NCBI RefSeq assembly: GCF_023716865.1
Contig: NZ_CP092417.1
Span: 6,116,001 to 6,180,000 of the forward strand
Reading direction: 5' to 3'
Length of the DNA: 64,000 nucleotides
Source of the DNA: Endozoicomonas sp. SCSIO W0465
GTDB lineage: Bacteria; Pseudomonadota; Gammaproteobacteria; Pseudomonadales; Endozoicomonadaceae
Part shown: positions 1 to 8,590 of the stretch, one piece after another
Numbering within the stretch: position 1 is the stretch's first letter
How the letters are laid out: every line of letters starts with the position of its first letter
Notes under the pieces: model-generated
Told to the model about the DNA's origin: nothing
Database searches by the model: none
What the model saw: only the letters and a program-made list of their open reading frames with translations
Position numbers and translations under genes: made by a program

Positions 1-209
1 ACCAGCGCCCAGTCGCTCCAGTTTGCATGGGTTCATCAGCCTTCTTACTGCATCTACATGGGAACGGATTAATAACTGTCAGCTAATGACCGCTAAAGAT
101 CAGGGTATTGAAAAAGGGCGCACTGTGGCTATTGACAGCACAGTCACCGAATCGGATATCAAACCTCCTTGCGACAGTGATCTTTTAGCCAGTTCCGTTA
201 AAGAAATTC
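1..209 (+). pseudogene. ISNCY-type transposase fragment (internal part)
   Basis: These bases match an internal part of the intact transposase gene at 9980-11341 (around the motif AIDSTVTESDIKPP), with one visible change (a Phe for Leu codon near position 34). The copy runs off the left edge of the window. On the right it stops at the sequence AAGAAATT, where an IS1595-type element (2109-3578) once joined directly; an IS66 unit was later inserted at that junction. It is a dead remnant with neither transposase end present. Confidence 0.85.
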
Positions 210-486
210 GTAACTGTTCAGCACCCCCACATAAATCTGGAATTTTCTGATTTTTATACCATCCTCTTAAGCACCATTTTTCCACAATATTCGCCAGCAT
301 GATTCCAGAACTACCCGCAACTATGTCGGCTGAGATTCTCTTGAAAGAGAATGCAGAGCTGCGGATGAGAGTTGCCTGTCTGGAAGAGCGATGTCGAGAA
401 TTGGAAGAAAAGGTTGGCAAGAACAGTCAAAACAGCAGCAAGCCGCCATCGTCTGATGGTTATCAAAAACCTTGTAAAAACAGTAA
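210..486 (+). mobile_element. IS66 left-end fragment (277 bp)
   Basis: The first 277 bp of the IS66 element, starting with the left terminal repeat GTAACTGTTCAGCACC and encoding the first ~62 residues of TnpC (coiled coil and the NSSKPPSSD motif). It stops abruptly and abuts, base to base, the right end (GTAACTATTCAGCACTG) of the full IS66 copy that follows in the opposite direction. The whole unit 210-2101 is flanked by the 8-bp direct repeat AGAAATTC (202-209 and 2102-2109), so fragment plus full copy behave as one inserted unit with two left ends outside. Confidence 0.85.
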
Positions 487-2101
487 GTAACTATTCAGCA
501 CTGAGCAAAGGCATATTACAGTAATTCCGAACAGCTCTATGAAGTGATTGATATATGTCCATTCCCTGTTTTCTGGCAGACGACAAATAGCTGCGAATCC
601 GTGCAAACATAGAACCACCGTCTGCACTCCTGAAGCAGCCTGAGATTTTCTGCTTTAACTTGGCCATTCGAACATCCCGCTCACTGCCATTGTTATCGAA
701 GGGAATGGTAAAATCTGACATGAAGCGCAGTGTCTCAGCCTTGAACTCAGTGAGTCGTTTGAAGAGATTGTAAGCTTTAGTATTCTTGACTTTCTTGCGC
801 TTAAGCTCCTCTCGTTGCTTCTCCATATAGACGACTTCTTTCATTAGAGCCCGCTGAAGCAACCGGTCATAAATCTTCTCGATTCGTTCACAGACAACAC
901 TTGGCATCTGTAGCATACCTATGGTCTTAAAGCCCTTGCAGTAATGCCAGGAAAGCCTCAGTAGCTTCATCAATCGCAACGCCAGTTGCCAGTTGATTGC
1001 TGTCCCTATCAACAACACCCAAAAGCTCCCTCAGGTGATGGGCATTGCAAAGTACGTGAGTTGCCGCATATGCAAAATAGGATTTCCAATGATCATGAAC
1101 CAGAACGCCTGCAAATGTTAGCAGTATGCCCATCGTGTCCATGGCCTCACGACCTCGCTTTTCAGACAAGTAGTAGAGCGTCCATTGTTCATCCCGCATA
1201 ACGTGTAGCCAGTGCAAAGAGCCCTCGGCCCGCATACCCGTTTCATCGGCTCCGGCAACAGACGATTCCCGCAAGGCGTCACGAATAACCTCTTCAGTAG
1301 AAGCCAGATTTTCATAGGTTCTGGCCACAAAATTGGCGACAGTGCCTGCACTTACACTCATTTTATAGAGAGTATTAAAATACTCTGACACGCGCTTAAA
1401 AGGCAGGAAATGGTATTGGTTAAGATAGACGGCCATAGCCTGTGTGGCTGAGCCATATTGTGCGGCAGCGGTAACACCTTCCGGGAATTCAGCCTGATTC
1501 CGACAACCACAAGTGCAGATTTTTACTTCAGCTCTATGGGCCGTTACTTCAAATTCACCCGGTCTCCCTGGTTCAAACACCTGTCGTTCAATATATTTGA
1601 CCGGCTCACTATCAAGAAGAGACGCCTGACATTTATTGCATTCTTTAACCGGAAGGTACTCAATATAGTCAGGGATATCGACCTGTTTAAGACAAGTGCC
1701 CTGATGCCCTTTCTTTCCACCGGCTTTATTACCAGAAGACTGTCTCAGACTTTTAGGATTGGGTTTTTCATCCGATGGATCGGTACCTTTATCTGCGGAA
1801 AGGTCGTCAGAATGATCTGGAGAATTACTGTTTTTACAAGGTTTTTGATAACCATCAGACGATGGCGGCTTGCTGCTGTTTTGACTGTTCTTGCCAACCT
1901 TTTCTTCCAATTCTCGACATCGCTCTTCCAGACAGGCAACTCTCATCCGCAGCTCTGCATTCTCTTTCAAGAGAATCTCAGCCGACATAGTTGCGGGTAG
2001 TTCTGGAATCATGCTGGCGAATATTGTGGAAAAATGGTGCTTAAGAGGATGGTATAAAAATCAGAAAATTCCAGATTTATGTGGGGGTGCTGAACAGTTA
2101 C
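487..2101 (-). mobile_element. IS66-family element, full length (1615 bp)
   Basis: Complete IS66 element in reverse orientation. The right end GTAACTATTCAGCAC is at 487 and the left end at 2101. It belongs to the type with a single tnpC gene and no tnpA or tnpB. It is 7 bp longer than the two 1608-bp copies in the window because of a tandem 7-bp duplication near 981-994. The outer left end is followed by the TSD AGAAATTC. Confidence 0.9.
491..2012 (-). pseudogene. tnpC: IS66 transposase TnpC, frameshifted
   Basis: Same protein as the intact 504-aa TnpC at 5066-6580, but a 7-bp tandem duplication (GCCAGTT twice, 981-994) shifts the frame after about residue 343. The N-terminal reading frame runs from 2012 to 927 and the C-terminal part is in another frame (1018-491). 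The catalytic Asp residues lie before the break; the Glu motif (GSERDVRMAKLK) lies after it. The product should therefore be inactive, although the intact copies could act on its ends in trans. Confidence 0.9.
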
Positions 2102-2203
2102 AGAAATTCCTGATTACCACCGACCCTACGTCGTGAGCCAGCTGCTATAATAAACGTCGATAGTCATGTGTTTTGGAGGTAAAACTGATGTGTAAAAACA
2201 CCA

Positions 2204-2363
2204 GGCTCTATTTTGATTACGAACTGCTCTACAGTGAAAACTGACTGTAGGTCACGAAAAACAAGGATTGGGCAACATTACCGGACAATATGCTGACAAC
2301 CTTTGTAGATAAAGGGCTTCAGCAATGTTCAACCCAGTAGCAGTCTGAAATCCTACAAGAGCC
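2204..2363. mobile_element. MITE with GGCTCT ends (copy 1, 160 bp)
   Basis: A 160-bp insertion absent from the two sister IS1595-type copies. It is bounded by GGCTCT...AGAGCC and flanked by the perfect 8-bp direct repeat AAACACCA (2196-2203 and 2364-2371). It has no coding capacity. Its reverse complement shares end sequence (CAGACTGCT near one end, AGAGCAGT near the other) with the 159-bp insertion in ssnA (35851-36009), so the two form one family. The GGCTCT ends and 8-bp TSD resemble those of the ISL3 family, which suggests an ISL3 element as mobiliser (inference). Confidence 0.85.
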
Positions 2364-2397
2364 AAACACCATTCAGTTCCAAAAAGGCCTTGGCATT

Positions 2398-3312
2398 ATG
2401 CAATTTCTGGCTAATTACGGCAGTGAAGAGCAGTGTGAGAACACGCTGTCCTCTTGGCGCTGGCCAGATGGCTTCCAATGCCCGAAGTGTGGCTCCCGCA
2501 GTTTCTGCAAGCTTCACCGGAAAGCTGAATTCCAGTGCAATTGCTGCCGTTGCCAAACCTCGCTTACCAGTAACACTATCTTTGACTCAACAAAGCTGCC
2601 TCTAGCTACCTGGTTTCTGGGTATCTATCTCGTCACCCAGAATAAAGCGGGGATTTCTTGCCTGACGCTTCATCGACAACTTGGCATTTCCTACAATGCC
2701 GCATTGCGCATGAAACACAAACTCATGCAGGTCATGATGGAAAGAGATAACAGCTGGCAGTTGAGTGGTTTTGTTCAGATTGATGACGCCTATTGGGGCG
2801 GAGAGCGCCACGGAGGCCGCCGGGGCAGAGGCTCAGAGAACAAAGCCCCCTTCGTGGCCGCAGTTCAGACAGATGCTGATAACCACCCTATCTACATGAA
2901 GTTCAATGCCGTTGATAACTTCCGGCGAAAAACCATTCAGGAGTGGGCAGAACATGCCCTGAAAAAGGGTGTCCGGGCCGTCAGCGATGGCTTGTCCTGT
3001 TTCCGGGGTATTGAAGATGCCGGATGCCAGCACACAGCCATCATTACCGGTGGTGGGCATGCATCCATGGAGAATGAGTTGTTCACCTGGGTAAATACCA
3101 TGCTGGGAAACGTGAAAACAGCGATTACCGGTACTTACCATAAGCTCGACCCCAAGCATCTGGGCCGTTATCTATCAGAGTTCAACTATCGGTTTAACCG
3201 GCGTTTTGATATGCCTTCAATGATCTCAAGGCTAGGTCGGGCTGCAGTCAATACAGCACCGATGCCGGATCGACTTCTCAAACTGCCAGACGTCCAGTGG
3301 AAACCGGGTTAG
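2398..3312 (+). CDS. IS1595-family transposase A, N-terminally disrupted
   Basis: A transposase of 304 aa read from an internal ATG. The normal start (ATG TGT AAA AAC, 318 aa in the other copies) is 14 codons further upstream and is split from the body by the MITE at 2204-2363. It has an N-terminal zinc ribbon (CPKCGS ... CNCCRCQ) and a catalytic core with QIDDAYWGGERHGG (first Asp), SDGLSCF (second Asp), and NTMLGNVK followed by HLGRYLSEFNYRFNRR, as in the ISXO2/IS1595 type. Activity is doubtful without the first 14 residues and native ribosome site. Confidence 0.85.
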   Translation: MQFLANYGSEEQCENTLSSWRWPDGFQCPKCGSRSFCKLHRKAEFQCNCCRCQTSLTSNTIFDSTKLPLATWFLGIYLVTQNKAGISCLTLHRQLGISYNAALRMKHKLMQVMMERDNSWQLSGFVQIDDAYWGGERHGGRRGRGSENKAPFVAAVQTDADNHPIYMKFNAVDNFRRKTIQEWAEHALKKGVRAVSDGLSCFRGIEDAGCQHTAIITGGGHASMENELFTWVNTMLGNVKTAITGTYHKLDPKHLGRYLSEFNYRFNRRFDMPSMISRLGRAAVNTAPMPDRLLKLPDVQWKPG

Positions 3313-3578
3313 CCATCAACCGATAATTGAAAGTCAGTTGACGTATTAATATCATTATTTCGAATGATGATGTGGGTCTTTGCTTGTTCGGAGCGGTTAT
3401 GAAACCGAATTTAGTTGATAATCTGGAGAACAAGCCGTCATGATGCCTGCTCCACCGGTAATACTGGAGAGGTTCTATTATTTCTTTACCGGGTTATAGA
3501 CATAAAGAATGAAAAGCTGCACGTATATTCTTAAATTATCTTTCCCTGTGTCATGACGTACGATCAGTGGTAATCAGG

Positions 3579-3751
3579 AAGCCTTTTGAAGTGCCTCCAA
3601 ATAAACGTTGCATGTCGGGGGCCCTGAAACTCTTACCAACCCCGCCCCGGACCAGCAACACATCGGCTGGACGATAAGCAAAAGATGCCTTCGGCGTAAA
3701 TGCTGATCCGGTTTTTGAGTCATCATTGTAATCATCAAAACGACCGGCAAG
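3579..3751 (-). pseudogene. TonB-dependent receptor fragment (3'-most piece)
   Basis: The reading frame contains GKSFRAPDMQRLFGG, the conserved beta-barrel motif of TonB-dependent outer-membrane receptors (usually K-F-R-A-P-x-x-x-x-L). It continues the frame of the piece at 4861-4968 once the IS1595-type element 3752-4860 and one copy of its 9-bp duplication ACCGGCAAG are removed. The rest of the barrel is missing because the sequence ends at the IS1595-type element A at 3578. Confidence 0.85.
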
Positions 3752-4860
3752 GGCTAAGTTACCGTTAATGGTTGGAAGCACCAATGTTCAGTAATTCTGC
3801 TGATCAACCGGCCAACAGTTAATTTTTTTGCTGCCGTCAGTTCTCGCCTCCAGGCCAGATAATGGGGAAGGTAACGAGTTGCAACCCCTTGGAATACGCC
3901 GCCAATCCAGCGTTTTAAATGACTGTGATAAGAATTTACAGTCTGGATGTGGTAGATGCCTTCAACAACATGTTGACCTGCTGATGTCACCAGCTCCTTG
4001 AAGACAAATCCAAGCTTGTCAGCAAGTTTTTCGTGAGCGAGGTGTGCATCCGCACAGACCGTGGCCTGTATCGATATGCGGCCATTTAAATGCCTGCACA
4101 ATTCATTAGCACTTTCGTTTTCTAATACACCGTCAACGGTATTTCGATTACGGTCCCGAGCCACCATTACCGGGACTTTTCGGGCTTTGTTGGGATCATT
4201 ACCCCGCTTTCGGGTTGGCCGTGGAAGGCCTTCTCTTTGCCCTTTGAAGGATTCACGGAAAAATGTTTCATCAAGCTCAGTAATGCCACAAAGCTCTTCT
4301 GCTTGATCATTATTAATCACTTCAAGAAAGCGGTGACGCCAGCGGAACGCAGTTTTCAAGTCAATGGCATTCTCAGCAGCAGCTGGTCGCAAGACCATAG
4401 AGTGAGTCATACCTGCGAGGTACTTGTTCCATTTTTCAGGGTGCCTGAGCCTTGCCAAAGGCGTTCCACTAAAGGCGTTAAACGTTGAGTCGCAAGTCTT
4501 GCAGTGGTAGCGCTGTTGGCCATTTCGTATGCCCCAGCGACCAACGCTATGGCTTTTGCATTTGGGGCACCTGGGGTTTTCGGCAAATTGGGCAAGTATG
4601 CTCTTTTCTACGTCAGGTGTTGCATTATCGTTATTGGGTATAGATTCACTGTAAACAGGTTCAGAGTCAGTGGTTTCTACTACCTCGGTAACCTCTATTT
4701 GAGTACTAAGGAGCGAGTTGTTAAGAATGTCTCGCTGTTCACTGGTTAATGTTGAAATGGAATCAATAAAATTCTGGAAGAGTTCAGATTGCATATCACT
4801 CCCCTACAACGTAGATTTTATGGGAGTTTAGCTGATTCAACCATTAACGGTAACTTAGCC
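3752..4860 (-). mobile_element. IS1595-type element B, copy 1 (1109 bp)
   Basis: Bounded by perfect terminal inverted repeats of about 23 bp beginning GGCTAAGTTACCGTTAATGG. Flanked by the 9-bp direct repeat ACCGGCAAG (3743-3751 and 4861-4869). Two more copies of identical length lie at 11764-12872 and 23116-24224. It is inserted in the TonB receptor gene, whose frame is restored when the element and one repeat are removed. Confidence 0.95.
3754..4794 (-). CDS. IS1595-family transposase B
   Basis: Intact 346-aa transposase. After a poorly conserved N-terminus there is a zinc ribbon (CPKCKSHSVGRWG ... CKTCDSTF), then the catalytic core with ELDETFF (first Asp), CADAHLAHE (second Asp) and the terminal block TVNSYHSHLKRWIGGV, typical of the ISXO2-like DDE domain. 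A strong ribosome-binding site (AGGGGAGTGAT) precedes the ATG. The stop codon lies in the terminal repeat. It differs by at most a few bases from the other two copies, so the family looks recently active. Confidence 0.92.
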   Translation of the reverse strand: MQSELFQNFIDSISTLTSEQRDILNNSLLSTQIEVTEVVETTDSEPVYSESIPNNDNATPDVEKSILAQFAENPRCPKCKSHSVGRWGIRNGQQRYHCKTCDSTFNAFSGTPLARLRHPEKWNKYLAGMTHSMVLRPAAAENAIDLKTAFRWRHRFLEVINNDQAEELCGITELDETFFRESFKGQREGLPRPTRKRGNDPNKARKVPVMVARDRNRNTVDGVLENESANELCRHLNGRISIQATVCADAHLAHEKLADKLGFVFKELVTSAGQHVVEGIYHIQTVNSYHSHLKRWIGGVFQGVATRYLPHYLAWRRELTAAKKLTVGRLISRITEHWCFQPLTVT

Positions 4861-4976
4861 ACCGGCAAGGGTAACTTCCAAATCCTCAACAACTGGAACC
4901 ATCACCTCACCACCAACACCATATTGGGTTCTCTCACCACCGCCTGAGGTACCACCTTTACCTACATAGATGCCAT
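4861..4976 (-). pseudogene. TonB-dependent receptor fragment (middle piece)
   Basis: Short barrel-coding piece (GIYVGKGGTSGG ... GGEVMVPVVEDLEVTLAGG) between two IS insertions. Upstream on the minus strand it joins the 7531-8534 piece across the IS66 pair, through the shared 8-bp GATGCCAT (4969-4976 and 7523-7530). Downstream it joins the 3579-3751 piece across the IS1595-type element B. Confidence 0.85.
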
Positions 4977-6584
4977 GTAACTGTTCAGCACCCCCACATA
5001 AATCTGGAATTTTCTGATTTTTATACCATCCTCTTAAGCACCATTTTTCCACAATATTCGCCAGCATGATTCCAGAACTACCCGCAACTATGTCGGCTGA
5101 GATTCTCTTGAAAGAGAATGCAGAGCTGCGGATGAGAGTTGCCTGTCTGGAAGAGCGATGTCGAGAATTGGAAGAAAAGGTTGGCAAGAACAGTCAAAAC
5201 AGCAGCAAGCCGCCATCGTCTGATGGTTATCAAAAACCTTGTAAAAACAGTAATTCTCCAGATCATTCTGACGACCTTTCCGCAGATAAAGGTACCGATC
5301 CATCGGATGAAAAACCCAATCCTAAAAGTCTGAGACAGTCTTCTGGTAATAAAGCCGGTGGAAAGAAAGGGCATCAGGGCACTTGTCTTAAACAGGTCGA
5401 TATCCCTGACTATATTGAGTACCTTCCGGTTAAAGAATGCAATAAATGTCAGGCGTCTCTTCTTGATAGTGAGCCGGTCAAATATATTGAACGACAGGTG
5501 TTTGAACCAGGGAGACCGGGTGAATTTGAAGTAACGGCCCATAGAGCTGAAGTAAAAATCTGCACTTGTGGTTGTCGGAATCAGGCTGAATTCCCGGAAG
5601 GTGTTACCGCTGCCGCACAATATGGCTCAGCCACACAGGCTATGGCCGTCTATCTTAACCAATACCATTTCCTGCCTTTTAAGCGCGTGTCAGAGTATTT
5701 TAATACTCTCTATAAAATGAGTGTAAGTGCAGGCACTGTCGCCAATTTTGTGGCCAGAACCTATGAAAATCTGGCTTCTACTGAAGAGGTTATTCGTGAC
5801 GCCTTGCGGGAATCGTCTGTTGCCGGAGCCGATGAAACGGGTATGCGGGCCGAGGGCTCTTTGCACTGGCTACACGTTATGCGGGATGAACAATGGACGC
5901 TCTACTACTTGTCTGAAAAGCGAGGTCGTGAGGCCATGGACACGATGGGCATACTGCTAACATTTGCAGGCGTTCTGGTTCATGATCATTGGAAATCCTA
6001 TTTTGCATATGCGGCAACTCACGTACTTTGCAATGCCCATCACCTGAGGGAGCTTTTGGGTGTTGTTGATAGGGACAGCAATCAACTGGCGTTGCGATTG
6101 ATGAAGCTACTGAGGCTTTCCTGGCATTACTGCAAGGGCTTTAAGACCATAGGTATGCTACAGATGCCAAGTGTTGTCTGTGAACGAATCGAGAAGATTT
6201 ATGACCGGTTGCTTCAGCGGGCTCTAATGAAAGAAGTCGTCTATATGGAGAAGCAACGAGAGGAGCTTAAGCGCAAGAAAGTCAAGAATACTAAAGCTTA
6301 CAATCTCTTCAAACGACTCACTGAGTTCAAGGCTGAGACACTGCGCTTCATGTCAGATTTTACCATTCCCTTCGATAACAATGGCAGTGAGCGGGATGTT
6401 CGAATGGCCAAGTTAAAGCAGAAAATCTCAGGCTGCTTCAGGAGTGCAGACGGTGGTTCTATGTTTGCACGGATTCGCAGCTATTTGTCGTCTGCCAGAA
6501 AACAGGGAATGGACATATATCAATCACTTCATAGAGCTGTTCGGAATTACTGTAATATGCCTTTGCTCAGTGCTGAATAGTTAC
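4977..6584 (+). mobile_element. IS66-family element, full length (1608 bp)
   Basis: Intact single-gene IS66 element, left end GTAACTGTTCAGCACC at 4977 and right end ...GTGCTGAATAGTTAC at 6584. The left end is preceded by GATGCCAT (4969-4976). The matching duplicate is not at 6585 but at 7523-7530, beyond an inverted IS66 fragment. The unit 4977-7522 therefore has two left ends outside and the right end buried inside, the same architecture as 210-2101. Confidence 0.92.
5066..6580 (+). CDS. tnpC: IS66 transposase TnpC
   Basis: Intact 504-aa transposase. The N-terminus has a Leu-rich coiled coil (about residues 12-40) and the family motif NSSKPPSSD. A zinc-binding segment follows (CNKC ... CTCGC). 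The catalytic residues are the Asp of GADETGMR, the Asp of LVHDHWKSYF with the following CNAHHLREL, and the Glu of DNNGSERDVRMAKLK near residue 445. The gene fills the element; there are no TnpA or TnpB partners, as in the ISBst12 subgroup of IS66. The stop codon lies within the right terminal repeat. Confidence 0.93.
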   Translation: MIPELPATMSAEILLKENAELRMRVACLEERCRELEEKVGKNSQNSSKPPSSDGYQKPCKNSNSPDHSDDLSADKGTDPSDEKPNPKSLRQSSGNKAGGKKGHQGTCLKQVDIPDYIEYLPVKECNKCQASLLDSEPVKYIERQVFEPGRPGEFEVTAHRAEVKICTCGCRNQAEFPEGVTAAAQYGSATQAMAVYLNQYHFLPFKRVSEYFNTLYKMSVSAGTVANFVARTYENLASTEEVIRDALRESSVAGADETGMRAEGSLHWLHVMRDEQWTLYYLSEKRGREAMDTMGILLTFAGVLVHDHWKSYFAYAATHVLCNAHHLRELLGVVDRDSNQLALRLMKLLRLSWHYCKGFKTIGMLQMPSVVCERIEKIYDRLLQRALMKEVVYMEKQREELKRKKVKNTKAYNLFKRLTEFKAETLRFMSDFTIPFDNNGSERDVRMAKLKQKISGCFRSADGGSMFARIRSYLSSARKQGMDIYQSLHRAVRNYCNMPLLSAE

Positions 6585-7522
6585 CAGACAAGTAGTAGAG
6601 CGTCCATTGTTCATCCCGCATAACGTGTAGCCAGTGCAAAGAGCCCTCGGCCCGCATACCCGTTTCATCGGCTCCGGCAACAGACGATTCCCGCAAGGCG
6701 TCACGAATAACCTCTTCAGTAGAAGCCAGATTTTCATAGGTTCTGGCCACAAAATTGGCGACAGTGCCTGCACTTACACTCATTTTATAGAGAGTATTAA
6801 AATACTCTGACACGCGCTTAAAAGGCAGGAAATGGTATTGGTTAAGATAGACGGCCATAGCCTGTGTGGCTGAGCCATATTGTGCGGCAGCGGTAACACC
6901 TTCCGGGAATTCAGCCTGATTCCGACAACCACAAGTGCAGATTTTTACTTCAGCTCTATGGGCCGTTACTTCAAATTCACCCGGTCTCCCTGGTTCAAAC
7001 ACCTGTCGTTCAATATATTGACCGGCTCACTATCAAGAAGAGACGCCTGACATTTATTGCATTCTTTAACCGGAAGGTACTCAATATAGTCAGGGATATC
7101 GACCTGTTTAAGACAAGTGCCCTGATGCCCTTTCTTTCCACCGGCTTTATTACCAGAAGACTGTCTCAGACTTTTAGGATTGGGTTTTTCATCCGATGGA
7201 TCGGTACCTTTATCTGCGGAAAGGTCGTCAGAATGATCTGGAGAATTACTGTTTTTACAAGGTTTTTGATAACCATCAGACGATGGCGGCTTGCTGCTGT
7301 TTTGACTGTTCTTGCCAACCTTTTCTTCCAATTCTCGACATCGCTCTTCCAGACAGGCAACTCTCATCCGCAGCTCTGCATTCTCTTTCAAGAGAATCTC
7401 AGCCGACATAGTTGCGGGTAGTTCTGGAATCATGCTGGCGAATATTGTGGAAAAATGGTGCTTAAGAGGATGGTATAAAAATCAGAAAATTCCAGATTTA
7501 TGTGGGGGTGCTGAACAGTTAC
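6585..7522 (-). mobile_element. IS66 left-end fragment (938 bp), inverted
   Basis: The first 938 bp of IS66 in reverse orientation. The left terminal repeat ends at 7522 and is followed by the 8-bp duplication GATGCCAT (7523-7530). Its inner edge (tnpC codon for ...YYLS) abuts the right terminal base of the full IS66 copy at 6584. The tnpC part (7433-6585) also carries a 1-bp deletion near 7018 that shifts the frame, so it is doubly dead. Confidence 0.9.
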
Positions 7523-7530
7523 GATGCCAT

Positions 7531-8534
7531 CAAGGGTGCCTTGATCCCTAACATCCTCATACTCTGTGCGGTTAATTTCTGCGAAGGTAGCAAAAGCAGC
7601 AGTTCAGAAGGCAGCTCCATCAGGTCACCAGAAAAGGAACCTGTCCAGCTGATGATGGAAGACTCTGAGTCAATTTTAGAAGTACCGCGGGCTGCATCAA
7701 CAACACTTTGAGGAATCTCTTCCAGAAGATTCAACGTTCCAGCCTTCACCATATCATCGATGGTTTTCTGGATAATTTCGTCGCTTGTTTCATCCATTGT
7801 CTGGATGGTATAACCAATGGTAGTTTCCCAGTCATACTGATCCTTGAACAGACCATTAACTCCAGCCATGGCTCCAAGATACTGGCTTTCACCGCCACTG
7901 GATCGCTCTCCAAACTCCACCATTCGGCGAGTAAATGTTCCATCCTGAGCGCCCGGAGTACCAGAGGTTGGATTGCCTGGATCGGCAGCTGCAAGCTCAA
8001 TGTCGTAGGCATTCGGCTCAAAATAAGCCAAGGTCTCTTTCTGACCAAACCTCAGACGGGAAAATGCGGTCATATCATCAGAAAGGTGATACTCGAAGTT
8101 CGCCATTAAGTCGAAGCTTTCATTTTCCGGCTTAAGAGTCCTGTGAGCTGAAACGGTTATAGCCACACTTCCCATCGGATCGAAGTACAGCATTTTCACC
8201 AAGCAGGCCTTCACAATCAGCAGGTATAGTTACTGTTTTATCCGCTGCCTGAAAAGAAGCACCGTATGAACTATAAGCAGAAATCTGGCTGCGGTCGCTA
8301 TCATCATTATTTGCCCAGTCACGATCGGCATTACGAAGCATTTCATTGTTCTGGAATTGGGCGATGAACGTTACCCTGGATCTTTCGCCAGCTGTACCGG
8401 CCAAAACTTCAAGCCTGTTATTCTGATAACCGCCATCATGTGCGTCACCAGTGCGAAGCTTCACTTCAGCGCCCTCATAATCCTTCTTGAGAATTACGTT
8501 AACAACACCACTCATTGCGTCAGAGCCATAGATA
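7531..8534 (-). pseudogene. TonB-dependent outer-membrane receptor (5'-most surviving piece)
   Basis: The minus-strand frame begins with IYGSDAMSGVVNVILKKDYEG, the end of the plug domain and the classic YGSDA-x-x-GVVN motif of TonB-dependent receptors. It then reads through beta-strands of the barrel. A frameshift near 8135-8150 separates two reading frames. The start of the gene (signal peptide, TonB box, most of the plug) is gone: the left flank of the ISNCY element at 8535 cuts the coding sequence, and the 11544-11763 flank beyond the element does not resume it. The substrate cannot be judged from the remaining fragments. Confidence 0.87.
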
Positions 8535-8590
8535 GTTCTCGTCCAAAAACACAACCAATTGAAAACTGTAGATTTTATCCTAAAAAATTA

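Larger units (their letters stand above)
2109..3578 (+). mobile_element. IS1595-type element A, copy 1, with internal MITE
   Basis: The ends CCTGATTACCACCGACCCTA and (reversed) CCTGATTACCACTGATCGTA match the other two copies in the window (1302 and 1300 bp). This one is 1470 bp because a 160-bp MITE sits at 2204-2363. Unlike the other two copies it has no TSD: the left flank is CAGAAATT and the right flank AAGCCTTT. The left side is ISNCY/IS66 sequence and the right side is the TonB receptor gene, so this copy probably marks a recombination or deletion joint. Confidence 0.9.
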
